Of a stretch of 64,000 nt of DNA, positions 35,408-45,765 are shown piece after piece. This DNA comes from Charina bottae (taxonomy: Eukaryota; Chordata; Lepidosauria; Squamata; Charinaidae). The DNA lies in contig JALMGJ010000019.1 of the NCBI GenBank assembly GCA_023362775.1, forward strand, positions 2,806,501 through 2,870,500. The letters are read 5' to 3'. Numbering within the stretch: the first letter of the stretch is position 1; the number at the start of each line of letters is the position of its first letter. The position numbers and the translations under genes were made by a program. The notes below the pieces were generated by a model, which was given only the letters and a program-made list of their open reading frames with translations, had not been told where the DNA came from and ran no database searches.

Positions 35408-35732
35408 CCTTGGACCAGGGTTTCTCAGCCAGGGTTCTGTGGAACCCTTGGGTTCTGTGAGAGGTCGTTAGGGGTTCCATGGGAGATCACTATTTATTTA
35501 AAAAATTATTACACATTTGGACAACTTCACATGAAAGAGGTAAGTTTCATTCTTTATTTTTCGTTTAAGAGCACTGTTAATGCATATATACAGGCCTAGA
35601 CATGAAACAAATATAATAATTTTGTAACTTCTGGCCTATATTTGAGCCTGAATGTGCAGGGGTTCCCCGAGGCATGAAAAATATTTCAAGGGTTCCTCCA
35701 GGGTCAAAAGGTTGAGAAAGGCCGCCTTGGAT
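35408..35732. mobile_element. Non-autonomous hAT element with 8-bp duplication
   Basis: Element 35416-35724 (309 bp). The left end CAGGGTTTCTCAGCC and the right end (reverse complement CGGCCTTTCTCAACC) form imperfect terminal inverted repeats of hAT type. The flanks CCTTGGAC (35408-35415) and CCTTGGAT (35725-35732) match at 7 of 8 bases, the duplication size of hAT transposases. Inner sub-terminal repeats GGGTTCTGTGGAACCC and GGGTTCC/GGTTCCTCC are present. No coding, so mobilised in trans. Confidence 0.85.
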
Positions 35733-35946
35733 TAACAGCAACAAATGGGAGTGGTGATCATCTCAATTGGCTTATCTAAGATTGTCCTTAGAAAGGGAGG
35801 GGCAGACAAGAATTGACCTAGGCTGACCTTCATTAATGCCACCAAGATATGTTAGATTTTTCACAAGCCTTTCTAGACAGGGATGTCCCGAGGGTGGGGT
35901 GCGGTATAAAAAAGTCAAGATAACAGCAGCAACTGTCAAAGCTGTG

Positions 35947-36043
35947 TCCTTCCTTCCTTCCTTCCTTCCTTCCTTCCTTCCTTCCTTCCTTCCTTCCTTC
36001 CTTCCTTCCTTCCTTCCTTCCTTCCTCCCTCCTTCCTTCCTTC

Positions 36044-36097
<54 letters not shown>

Positions 36098-36098
36098 C
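35947..36098. repeat. (CTTC)n-(CTTT)n pyrimidine tract
   Basis: About 100 bp of TTCC tetramers with one CTCCC interruption, then about 50 bp of TTTC tetramers. A 150-bp pure pyrimidine strand. Confidence 0.97.
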
Positions 36099-36184
36099 TT
36101 TGATCACAGAGTCAGAGCTGCCATGTTAACCTTATTTATCTGTGGACTCCAGGTAAAAACAGTTTCAGTAGCTGGCTATTTATG

Positions 36185-36450
36185 CATTAGTAGCTTTGTT
36201 TGTTTATCAGATTTATATCCTGCCTTTTCTCCAAGAGTTCAAGGTGACCTATATGGGGATGTGTGTTCATTTTGTTCCCCCGCAGTAAACCTGTGAGATA
36301 GGTTGGCAAGAAAGAGAATGACCAGCCCAAAGTCACCCAGAGACTTTACCTTGGCTAAGGTTGGACTTGAATGTGGATCTCCCCAATTCTCATCCAGGAT
36401 TTGTTGCTTCCCTTCCCTTTTCTTGTGCAGCATCACAACCAAAACATGCC
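36185..36450 (-). mobile_element. tRNA-derived SINE with L2-type end (old)
   Basis: On the minus strand: GAGATCCACATTCAAGTCC (B box region), CTGGGTGACTTTGGGCTGGT, AACCTATCTCACAGG, and an end of CTTGGAGAAAAGGCAGGATA plus TAAATCTGATAAACAAAC. The same body plan as 59265-59465. Diverged. Confidence 0.6.
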
Positions 36451-36988
36451 AGGTGCCAAGTCCTAGATAACTTTCAGCGGGGCTGCCATATGGGCTGAAA
36501 CCATCCAGAAGGCAGCAGAAAAACTCAGGAAGCTAACATTTTTAAAAAATCTGGATTTTTGTAGCCCAGTTCTCATAATCTTAACTTGGACGAGGGCATG
36601 GACCTTCTAGCAAGCCTGACTTCTAGTGATCTCCAGTAAGCTTACCAAATCTGGTGGACCTGAGGTCTGCTGGCGGCCCTCCCCCCACCCCTGATACCTC
36701 TGGCTGGTGGTCCAAGGAATCATGCTTAACTATGATGTTAAACCAGAGTGTGGCTGCAGGCCATCTTTTAATTTCCTCCCTCTTCCACAATTATACTACA
36801 TATGGGGCATTGGGAGAAATTAAAATGTCAAATTCACTCACTCAGATACCTGGTGTTGCTTAGAGCACCAAGCTGGAAAAAAAAAGAAAATGCTAGAGAC
36901 CAAGCAATTGTCCAAGGATACCAGATGTTGATGATGTGTCTTTCTAGCATTCACAGCAAAATAAATAAGGAAATGAGATGTTTGGTTT
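36451..36988. other. No gene seen
   Basis: Unique DNA. A 60-70 codon frame around 36654-36863 has no recognised domain. Confidence 0.45.
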
Positions 36989-37425
36989 GCATCTGTGACG
37001 ATCCACTCCTTTGATATTAATTTAGAAACTCTTAGCACAAACCATGGTAGGATACGAAAAAGTTCTTTTATTAATACAAGTGAATAGAATTGATGCAAAG
37101 AGCAGATTGAGCAAAAGCGCGCGCAATCACTTTAAACTTTAAACATGCCGGTTCCCACTCACTCCTCACCAACCCCTCCCCTACCGACTCAGTTCCCATC
37201 ACTCTAAACTGTTAGTCCTTTGATGCTCCCAGCTGAACGGCCTTGGAGTCTGGATCCTGACTCTCCACCCTCACATTCCACCGCCCTGCATTCCTTGCCT
37301 ATCTCTAACGCCCTGCAAGCATGCTAACTACTGCCCATCTACCTACTAACTACAGACCCCATCTACCTAATAACTACAAACCCCATCTATCTCTGGCAGG
37401 ATGGCAATGGCATCCTGACAGCATC
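36989..37425 (-). mobile_element. Solo LTR with 5-bp target duplication
   Basis: The LTR is 36994-37420 (427 bp), starting TGTGACGATCC and ending CATCCTGACA on the plus strand, so it has TG...CA ends. It is flanked by a perfect GCATC at 36989-36993 and 37421-37425. Minus orientation is suggested by AATAAA (TTTATT at 37067-37072 on the plus strand) close to the plus-strand left end. No internal region, so it is the product of recombination between two LTRs. Gypsy-type or endogenous-retrovirus origin cannot be decided. Confidence 0.85.
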
Positions 37426-37752
37426 TAGTTGAAGTAGCCTCAAGGGCAACTGGCTTATAATTTGTGCTTTGTGCATTAATGTCTAGTATGTATATAATAT
37501 TGTTACTCCTTATTAATATACAGTATTTGAATATTATTTTTAGTGTTAGTCATAGGTAAGGTACTCACTCTCAGTATGCATCCTGATAAACAGCAAACAT
37601 AACTATTTGTAACCTTTGTCTTCCCCAATCCAAATTCTGTATTCTGTATTTTATTGTCTTTGATGTTCTGTTTTATTGTGGATGTTTTTATTTTGTGTTG
37701 TATACCTTGTAAGCCAGCAAGAGTAACTTAATTGTGGCAGGGTATAATTTCA

Positions 37753-37808
37753 TTCCATCCATCCATCCATCCATCCATCCATCCATCCATCCATCCATCC
37801 ATCCATCC
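37753..37808. repeat. (ATCC)n microsatellite
   Basis: Fourteen uninterrupted ATCC units. Confidence 0.97.
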
Positions 37809-38510
37809 TAGCTGGTCTATGTTCTTATTTGGGCTGCATTCTTTTCCCAATTATTTTATCATTTGTTTGCACTTTTCTGTGGGGTACTCACAGGTTTGTT
37901 TGTTTTTTTGGCCTCCCCTCTTAACATATACAATTTCAATCATATTTTCTTGAGTCATGATCTGGGTCACTTTTTGAAATGTCCATTTGAATAGGAGCAT
38001 GTGTTTGGTTTCTTGTGAACAGTTGAAAGTTTTAAAACAAGTTTATTGGTGCAATTTTCATGAGACAACAAATTCCACAGACATGCCTGTGTCAAAGGCA
38101 TAGAAATCCTGTTAAGGGGGAGGGGGGCACAACTAATGAATCCATCCAAGTATGGAGGGTTGTGTCATAAATAATGAATGAATAGTTGAATGAACCTGGA
38201 ATGGCAGAGAAATGCTTATTCACTGTTGAATGAGGCACACCATTTCTTCATGCAAAAGACAGTTTGCACTGAATGATTAAAACAGGTATACGGGATATTC
38301 CAAAGCAAAAGAAGAATCACTCAGCCCTGAAATCATGACTAGTTTGGGAACTAATGTAGAATGGAAAAATCTGAGCTAATCCATGATCAATTTAGGAAGG
38401 TAGGGGAAAGCATTCTTGCTGTGACCTTGAAAACCATTTCAAAATCAGGATTGAACATGACCTTCTAAACATTTTAAACCTAAACCTTGCATATTAGATA
38501 AGTTTTTTTA

Positions 38511-38511
38511 A

Positions 38512-38544
<33 letters not shown>
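38511..38544. repeat. (AAT)n microsatellite
   Basis: About eleven AAT units. Confidence 0.95.
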
Positions 38545-38545
<1 letters not shown>

Positions 38546-38602
38546 GGATACATTCTGCAAACTCTGAATAGAAATGGTATTTCTGAGATAGTGTTTCTGA
38601 GC

Positions 38603-38940
38603 TGTGAAATGGTGGTTGTTCCATCAGGTTGTTCCATCAGGTGATGTCAGGGAATCAGGAGAAGAACCACACTGAGAAGGTGCTCCAACTCTAGTTTCTT
38701 TATTGTTCTTACCCTATGAACAGAATCTTGCCAGACTGAGGCTACTCCCCTAACCTAAGGGAAATAACTCAAAAGGGATCTAGGGAGGGGATGCCTTGAA
38801 CTTCTTAACCTTCCAAGCAACAGGGTCCAGGCTGTGAAGTCTCTTATCAGTCTGGAATGCTCTCTCCCCCTGGGAAACAGCATCAGTGCCAGCATCCACC
38901 ACATCACCCCCTCCTTCAGGAGCACATTCCATCACATCTG
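38603..38940 (-). mobile_element. LTR-like block, probable solo LTR
   Basis: On the minus strand: TGTGATGGAATGTGCTCC, GATGTGGTGGATGCTGGCAC, a body, and GAACAATAAAGAAACTAG (polyadenylation signal) before CCTGATTCCCTGACATCACC. TGATGT/ACATCA at 38642 and 38901-38906 could be termini, but I find no clean target duplication for any pair of ends, so the limits are open. A local direct repeat TTCCATCAGG occurs twice at about 38620-38641. Confidence 0.45.
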
Positions 38941-39597
38941 ATCAGGATCACCTCAAGAGATGTGCATTTGAAGAAGTTCTGGTGAATTAATAATCCCTGC
39001 TTTTAATACCATCTCCTTTTTACATACAGTATCTGGCAGAGGGAAAAACTCTTGAAGGGGCTTGTATCAAGAAAATCTCAAGAAGGCAACACATTTACTA
39101 TAACTCACTACTACTGCTTCTCTGCTACCAAAGTTGTCTGAACTGAAAGCAAGAAATATAGCAATCTGATTTGAGTGTCACATGTAGTTTGAACCTTAGA
39201 AGAGGTTTATTGAAATGGAATGCACAGCACTGGGGCTACAAATCACAGAATTCTCCACCAGCATAGCCAGCATATTAGTTGTAATCCCAATACACCTGTA
39301 GGGCAACATATTGGAGAAGGCTCCCATATAGGCATAGAATAAATAGTAGGTGAAATCACATTTCTGTAGTCAAGTGAAATGATGAAAAGTTCTATGTTCT
39401 ATTTGATTAGGATTTGAAGATGAGAAACAAGGAACCTGGAGTTTACATGTGTATGTATATCTATACTAGTGTTCCTTAACCTGGCATTCTCCAGAAGTAC
39501 TGATATTATAAGTCCCAGAATTCTGTGGTTACTGGAGGACACCAGGTTGGGTAAAGGTGGTCTACACTACTTTTAACAGCCATGCTAGGCTTCCTAA
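38941..39597. other. No gene seen
   Basis: Unique AT-rich DNA, nothing recognised. Confidence 0.45.
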
Positions 39598-39608
39598 GAT
39601 AGATAGAT

Positions 39609-39665
<57 letters not shown>
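39598..39665. repeat. (ATAG)n microsatellite
   Basis: About 16 GATA units with one TGATA interruption, directly abutting the 3' end of the SINE at 39666-39888; the repeat may be its expanded tail. Confidence 0.96.
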
Positions 39666-39888
39666 TTGTGCCTTTGAGTCAGCCCTGACTCCTGCCTGGA
39701 CAAGTTCCTGCAGTTTCCCTGGCAAGGTTTTTCAGAAGTGGTTTGCTATTGCCTGCTTCCTAGGGCTGAGAGAGAGTGACTGGCCCAAGGTCACCCATCT
39801 GGCTTTGTGCCTAAGGCTGGACTAGAACTCACTCCTGGTTTCTAGTCTGATGCCTTACCCACTATCCCAAACTGGCTCTGCAATGTTA
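39666..39888 (-). mobile_element. tRNA-derived SINE with BovB-like tail
   Basis: Minus strand: GAGCCAGTTTGGGATAGTGG (A box), GTTCTAGTCCAGCC (B box), GGGTGACCTTGGGCCAGTC, ATAGCAAACCACTTCTG, CCTTGCCAGGGAAACTGCAG and CTTGTCCAGGCAGGAGTC, ending AGGGCTGACTCAAAGGCAC. Same family as 31380-31625. Confidence 0.75.
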
Positions 39889-39902
39889 ATTACACTTTTA
39901 TT

Positions 39903-40194
39903 ATTTACACCAGAGCTTAACAAACTGTGTGTCGCGACACAAAAGTGTGTCGCCACACACAGAGTGGTGTGTCACCACACCACCAGGAAGCGGCGGTGCG
40001 CACATGCACGGTGGCAGCGGCAGCCGCTGCCGTCACTGCCGTGCACGCACGCGCCGCCGCACGTCCCCCCGCGCCGCCGCACGTCCCCCTGTGCCACCAC
40101 GCGCACGCACCCTCGTGCCACTGCCGTGCCGCCGCCGCCGCGCCGCCGCTGGCGTGTCGCCAGCGGCAGCACTTTGGAAAGCCCTGATTTACAC
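39903..40194. mobile_element. GC-rich non-autonomous hAT element, perfect 8-bp duplication
   Basis: Element 39911-40186 (276 bp). Left end CAGAGCTTAACAAACTGTG and right end, as reverse complement, CAGGGCTTTCCAAAGTGCTG: terminal inverted repeats matching at most of the first 17 bases, with an inner CGACAC shared by both arms. The flanks are ATTTACAC at 39903-39910 and 40187-40194, perfect and 8 bp, the hAT signature. The interior (about 39990-40165) is extremely rich in CpG and GCCGCC/GCGCACGC words. Apparent frames of up to 157 codons through it are composition artefacts. No transposase. Confidence 0.92.
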
Positions 40195-41500
40195 ATTAAC
40201 TAAAGAAAAGCCTTCTAAGAAAAAAAAACGTAGAGAAGCTTCACTTCTAATGAAATCGGCTTTATTACCATATGGACCCTTTGTAGTTTCATCACTGTAC
40301 ATAAGTTTTCAGACAGAGATTTATGAAAACAAGAAATGTGAGCAATGGATCACAGTTTATCATTCCTTTTCTTATCTTCAATTTTTTTCCACAGCGATCT
40401 GAGGTCACACTAAATCAGCTGACCTCAAGGAAAGATTCTAAATAGTACATATAAATCGCAAATTGCTCCGCTCTGCAGCTATGCTCTTAACACTTTTCTG
40501 GACTTCTATTTATAATCTTATATCCACAGCTGGATTTTAAAGGATCTTAAGCAATACTTAATATGTACATGTTCATGTTCTAATTGGATTAATTGGCAGG
40601 TCAACTAACTAAAACTTAAGTTAATGTAATGTGCAATCGTTAGGGGCCACTTTAAACCCATGGTTCTGTACACTGAGGCTCTTCTATTTCTAACACATTA
40701 TTGCAAGAAGATGAGAAAAAGTAGCAGTTTTTACTTATTTAGCTGTAGCTTATCTTATCTGTCCTTCAATATGTCAAAATGTATTGATGTTCTGGCAAGA
40801 CACACATTCTTTATCGTTAATTGGCAAGCAAATATATGACATGGTGGAAAGCATTAAACAAAGACATTGTGACTATGAATGCTAACATCACTTCCATTTT
40901 TCTTTGTTAGGCTTCAACCTGGCACGGCATTAATGGTAGGAGAATGTGCTAACTGCCAATTATGCAAACTGAGGGCAGAGAGTTACTAAACTTTTCTTGG
41001 TTCAGAAGTAAAACAGATTCAATAGAGTCAAAGTAAAGAAACTGTGGCTCGGAGCTCAGCATGTGATCAGGTTGCAAAACAAAACATATGCAGGCTGTTT
41101 GCACCAGAATCCCACTTTGCTTCCAATTTTGTTGCTAAGCAACATACAACATGCATATTGAGTTGCCAGATTTGGTCATTACCCAGAGTGACTTGCTACT
41201 CTATAGTCAAGATTTTAAGGAGAAAGTAATTCTTTGTTTACTAAGGTGAATATCGTTAAGGCTGTGGTTTTCCAATTGTTGTGAAATCTGGACCATTAGA
41301 AAAACTGAAGGAAAATAATTCATTTGAATTTTGCTGCCGGATAAAAATGTGAATATCTTGGATGGCAAGAAGAACAAATTGTTCTATACCAGAGGAAGTC
41401 AATCCACAGGAAATACTAGTAATGAAGCTAAAGCTTAAAATATTTTAGAGATAAAATATGAGGCCAAAAAATCATCAAAGAAGGGTCTGATGTTTGGAAA
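40195..41500. other. Unique DNA, candidate conserved blocks
   Basis: No coding recognised. About 40790-40990 and 41090-41200 are repeat-free with words such as CGTTAATTGGCAAGC and CCAATTATGCAAAC and could be conserved non-coding sequence. A palindromic RFX-like site lies at 41131-41143. Confidence 0.35.
41131..41143. promoter_or_regulatory. Palindromic RFX-like half-site pair
   Basis: GTTGCT-A-AGCAAC consists of two perfect RGYAAC half-sites facing each other with a 1-nt spacer, the arrangement bound by RFX proteins. The match may be chance. Confidence 0.3.
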
Positions 41501-41519
41501 ACCTGAATCCAACCAAAAA

Positions 41520-41675
41520 GATGATGTCAGAAGACAAGGTGGCAAGATACTATCACTGATGATCCAAGTAGGAGCTTACGAGTACTCAACAAAGTGGTGA
41601 TGGCAGATAATCCTGGCAAAATGATATCTGCCAAGGCATGAAGAGTTGGAAATAACTGAATGACTGAACAACAAT
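41520..41675 (+). mobile_element. Diverged BovB-type 3' end
   Basis: GGCATGAAGAGTTGGAAATA, ACTGAATGACTGAACAACAA is the BovB end (compare GAGTCGGAAACGACTGAACG and AATAAACAACAAC at 43790-43820) in old, mutated form. Whether it belongs to a LINE or to a BovB-tailed SINE is unclear. Confidence 0.55.
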
Positions 41676-42777
41676 AATCCTTTATTTACACCTGCTTAGA
41701 TTGACGACCTAGTATTGTCATTCCAACAGCTAGATGTGGGACTAATCCTTTGAAACTTACTCTTTCTGTATTAAATAGCATTGATCTGGATGGGGAAGAT
41801 AGTATGGTTTAGGTAACACTTCCTTTACATTATGGACTCATTCAAGATGAGCTCCACACAGCTTCAATTGTAAATCATATAGTTAAGCTGTTACATCTAG
41901 TATAGGACAGAATTGGGCAACCTGAGACCCACCAGCAAATTTTACTAAGCCAAAATGATGCCACATGCGTAATTATGTCTTTACACCAAAGATACAAATG
42001 ATGCAATTTTGTGTCACTCCTATCATTATAAACTCTCTGTAAGTATCATTTCAGACTTCTGACAAAGCTATTTTTCCGTTTTCCTGAATCTAGCTTTCAA
42101 GAGAGTAAGAAGAAGGTATTATGAAGATAACAAAATAAAGTACCTTCCACACCATCAGGGGTAATCTCAATATATTTCTCCTGAGGGAATGTAGTCCATG
42201 TCAAAACACAGATTAGTTTCTCTGGCCTGGACATGGTAGACTATACTGTAAATAGTTTGGCCCAGGCAAGAACTAAACTTAATTCTACGTTGGATTTCCA
42301 TGAATGTAAAATCAGAATCAATTAATCAGTTGAAAGACAGATAATTAACCAACAAAAAAATTGTAAATTGTCTTGTAAATGGGAAACTATTACTTGCTTA
42401 TCAAATAACATAAATAATGATATTTCATTTCACCCTAAGGAGAAGATCAAGGTGAATTTAGAAACAGAAGTATCTATATAACTCATAAATATAAATATGA
42501 TCAGTCCTCTCTCTGTGAACAGATAACAATTCACACAATCAAATAGAATTAAAACTGAAAGGGTCCCTTATCTTCCTTAGGCAAAAGCTTTGATATACAT
42601 AAAGTAGTCCTGGATAAATGGATCCCTTCATTCCATTTCACAGAAGAAGCAGCTCCATGTCCATGTTCTGCAGACAGAGGTTTTCTCTCAACTGAAATAA
42701 ATGGAGATGCTTCATTGTGGAAGCTTCCAAGGCTAGAAAGGATCAGTGGCTACTTATACACTGATAAAACTCTAGGT
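41676..42777. other. No gene seen
   Basis: Unique AT-rich DNA. Confidence 0.5.
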
Positions 42778-43839
42778 AAAAAATGTGGCAAGTTCTTGGT
42801 GGTATGGGGATACCAAGTCATCTTGTCTGCCTCCTGAGGAATCTGTATAACGACCAAGTAGCAACGGTAAGAACAGAGCACGGAACAACGGACTGGTTTA
42901 AGATTGGGAAAGGAGTACGGCAGGGTTGTATACTCTCACCCTACCTATTCAACCTGTACGCAGAACACATCATGCGACATGCTGGGCTTGAGGAATCCAA
43001 GGCTGGAGTTAAAATCGCTGGAAGAAACATTAACAATCTCAGATATGCAGATGATACCACTTTGATGGCTGAAAGCGAGGAGGAATTGAGGAGCCTTATG
43101 ACGAAGGTGAAAGAAGAAAGTGCAAAAGCTGGGTTGCAGTTAAACCTCAAAAAAACCAAGATTATGGCAACGAGCTTGATTGATGACTGGCAAATAGAGG
43201 GAGAAAAAGTGGAGGCAGTGACAGACTTTGTATTTCTAGGCGCAAAGATTACTGCAGACGCTGACTGCAGCCAGGATATCAGAAGATGTCTACTTCTTGG
43301 GAGGAGAGCAATGGCAAATCTTGATAAAATAGTTAAGAGCAGAGACATCACACTGACAACAAAGGTCCGCATAGTTAAAGCAATGGTATTCCCTGTAGTA
43401 ACCTATGGCTGTGAGAGCTGGACCATAAGGAAGGCTGAGCGAAGGAAGATAGATGCTTTTGAACTGTGGTGTTGGAGGAAAATTCTGAGAGTGCCTTGGA
43501 CTGCAAGAAGATCAAACCAGTCCATACTCCAGGAAATCAAGCCAGACTGCTCACTTGAGGGAATGATATTAAAGGCAAAACTGAAGTACTTTGGCCACAT
43601 CATGAGAAGACAGGATACCCTGGAGAAGAAGCTGATGCTAGGAAAAGTGGAAGGCAAAAGGAAGAGGGGCCGACCAAGGGCAAGATGGATGGACGATATT
43701 CTGGAGGTGACAGACTCGACTATGGGGGAGCTGGGGATGGTGACGGCCGATAGAAAGCTCTGGCGTGGACTGGTCCATGAGGTCACGAAGAGTCGGAAAC
43801 GACTGAACGAATAAACAACAAAAAACAACAAAAAATGTG
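42778..43839 (+). mobile_element. BovB LINE, 5'-truncated, 10-bp target duplication
   Basis: AAAAAATGTG at 42778-42787 and 43830-43839 flanks the copy. The 5' end is truncated within the reverse transcriptase; the 3' end is AATAAACAACAAAAAACAAC. This is the best-preserved BovB coding part in the window. Confidence 0.92.
42783..43814 (+). pseudogene. BovB reverse transcriptase C-terminal half, open
   Basis: A 343-codon frame without internal stop, ending at TAA 43812-43814. Residues 5-40 (LGGMGIPSHLVCLLRNLYND) precede GVRQGCILSPYLFNLY (44-59, motif B) and LRYADDTTLM (87-96, motif C with the catalytic Asp pair at 90-91); then LNLKKTKIM (motif D) and DFVFLGAKIT (motif E). The C-terminal domain has VKAMVFPVVTYGCESWT, IDAFELWCWRKILRV, LKYFGHIMRR, KRKRGRPRARWMDD and VHEVTKSRKRLNE. 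The endonuclease and the fingers are absent, so it is a dead-on-arrival copy; the first Met lies in the target duplication and is incidental. Confidence 0.92.
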
Positions 43840-44326
43840 TACAACCCATGAGGAAAGTAGGCCAAGGATACTTCTTATTTGACCCATTATGGCCATAAAT
43901 TGAATATTGTCATTGATTGCATAAATCAATGGCAGCTGAAAGAAATGTTGTGACTCTTCTGGTAAAAAGAGGTGCAAAATTAAAATTCTGGTCCAAAAGT
44001 AAAAAAGCAAATGAGATCATCCTCAGAGGAAATGGAACTTCTGTTTGGAAGTGGAGTTATGAGGATAGGTGCAAATTTTTAGAAACAACGTTGAAGGAAC
44101 ATGTGGGCTTGAGTCTGAGGTTCCGTCAGGTCTAGGGGCAAGTATGCTCAGTGAAAGGAGTATTGTTATATATTCCTTTCAATATGGTGGAGGACAAGTC
44201 ATTAAATCAGGCCAAAGAAAAAGCTCTGCAGTGCATTGGACAGATAATATTGAATAGGTTATTTGTGGAAGTGAAAGGTTTCTGGTTTATATTCTGCCAG
44301 TAATTGTTACTTAAATTGCCCTGATC
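43840..44326. other. No gene seen
   Basis: Unique DNA between BovB and the next SINE. Confidence 0.5.
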
Positions 44327-44673
44327 TACCTGGAGAGAGGGGGCGTGGTGGCTCAGTGGGTAAGACGCCAGGCTTGTCGATCGGAAGATTGCAAGTTCGG
44401 AGGTTAAAATCCCTAGCCCTGCGTGCGGAGTGAGCTCCCGCACTAGCTCCAGCTCTTGCCAACCTAGCAATTCGAAAGCATGCAAATGCAAGTAGATTAA
44501 TAGGTACCACTTCGGTGAGTAGGTAACAGCGTTCCGCGCGCATCATGCAGCCACATGACCATGGAAGCGTCTTCGGACAACGCTGGCTCTTCGGCTAACA
44601 AACGGAGATGAGCACCGGCACCTAGAGTCGGACATGACTGTGCGGGGGGAACCTTTACCTTTTACCTGGAGAG
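44327..44673 (+). mobile_element. Sauria-type SINE with 11-bp target duplication
   Basis: TACCTGGAGAG at 44327-44337 and 44663-44673. Plus orientation, with a changed B box (GGTTAAAATCCC for the usual GGTTCGAATCCC), which would probably weaken RNA polymerase III transcription. Confidence 0.93.
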
Positions 44674-45010
44674 GAATATGCTGCTCAATGGTGACCCCAG
44701 CTCTTGATAGCCCCTGGGCCAAAAGAAGCTGCACTGCCATAGATCATTCTAGTTTTCCAGAAAGAAGGGAAACTGTCTAGAAGGTCCATGGCAGCCAGGG
44801 AACTGCTGGAAGAGCGAAGCTTAATTCAGAAATAGAGCTAGCATATAAAGACAATTGACAATCATCCCAGCTTCTGAGTGGATGGCTGTGTTTGAAACAC
44901 AGTATGGTACTCAGAATAGTGCTCTTAGGAATCATAGCTGGATAGTATATAAGGGCTTTAAGTATATGCACATACTTGAGAGCCATATTATATGAATGAT
45001 GGTATGTCTC
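44674..45010. other. No gene seen
   Basis: Unique DNA. Confidence 0.5.
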
Positions 45011-45014
45011 ATTT

Positions 45015-45765
45015 AAAAGCAGGTAATCTCAGTTGTAATCGCTCAAAGCTAAGCAGGATCACATCTGGCTAGGACCTGGATGGGAGATCACAAAAATATT
45101 TAATAGAGGGACGCGGTGGCTCAGCGGGTTAAACCGCTGAAGCTGTAAGACTGCCGATCAGAAGGTCGTCAGGTCGATTCCCCGCATGACGAGGTGAGCT
45201 CTCGTCACTTCGTCCCAGCTCCTGTCAACTCAGCAGTTCGAAAGCTAATGCAAGTAGATAAATGGGTACCACCTTGGTGGGAGAAATTGCTGGCGTCCTG
45301 TCGGGGGTCACCCTCCAGAACGAAGAAGACCTCGTGAATGGCGGCGGAGACGACGGATCCCGAATGGCAACATCCAGGACGTCAGCAGCCGACTCTGAAA
45401 AGCAAGGTATTCTGGGACATGTAGTCCAATACCCACAGAAAAAGAGTCGGTTCCCTTACCCCTCCCCTTAGCATGCGGTAAATGTTGTTAATATATGACT
45501 GTATAATATATGAAAAATGCAATGTATGTAAGCCGCCTAGAGCCCTCCGTTAGGGAGGGGATAGGCGGGGTATAAATACGATAGATAAATAAATAAATAA
45601 ATTTGAGGACTATAGACTAAATGGGGAAGGTGAAAAAAACACCAGAGAAGAAGGCCATTTCCATATTTTTGCCAAGAAAACTCCTTGGCTATGTCCAGGT
45701 ACTCATCAGGAGCCAAGCTCAGTTCTAGTGAGATTTTTCCTATGGCTTTATAGTAGTAAATGATT
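45015..45765 (+). mobile_element. 5S rRNA-derived SINE split by a second SINE
   Basis: The left part (45020-45100) reads GCTCAAAGCTAAGCAGGATC and CTAGGACCTGGATGGGAGAT, clearly the 5S rRNA internal promoter region (AAGCTAAGCAGGGTC...TACTTGGATGGGAGACC). After an inserted L2-tailed SINE the right part (45600-45765) continues with GAGAAGAAGGCCATTTCC, TTTTGCCAAGAAAACTCC and GAGCCAAGCTCAG. The body matches the remnant at 6635-6835. It is not a functional 5S gene: only the 3' half of 5S is present. Confidence 0.75.
45107..45597 (+). mobile_element. tRNA-derived SINE with L2-type tail, nested
   Basis: Head GGACGCGGTGGCTCAGCGGG (A box) and GGTCGTCAGGTCGATTCCC (B box); core with AATGGCGGCGGAGACGACGG and CTGGGACATGTAGTCCAAT; end AAGCCGCCTAGAGCCCTCCG, GGGAGGGGATAGGCGGGGTA and (TAAA)n. 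Same family as 13686-14157 and better preserved. Inserted in the 5S SINE, hence younger than it. Confidence 0.85.

Larger units (their letters stand above)
37426..38599. other. Unique DNA with microsatellites
   Basis: No gene seen. Contains (ATCC)n and (AAT)n, listed separately. Confidence 0.5.

Noticed and set aside
39850..40402. Open frames of 86-157 codons across the GC-rich stretch
   Set aside because: They run through a non-autonomous hAT element in several frames and both strands; length comes from GC-rich, stop-poor composition.
45020..45100. 5S rRNA gene
   Set aside because: Only the 3' half resembles 5S and it continues into a SINE body.
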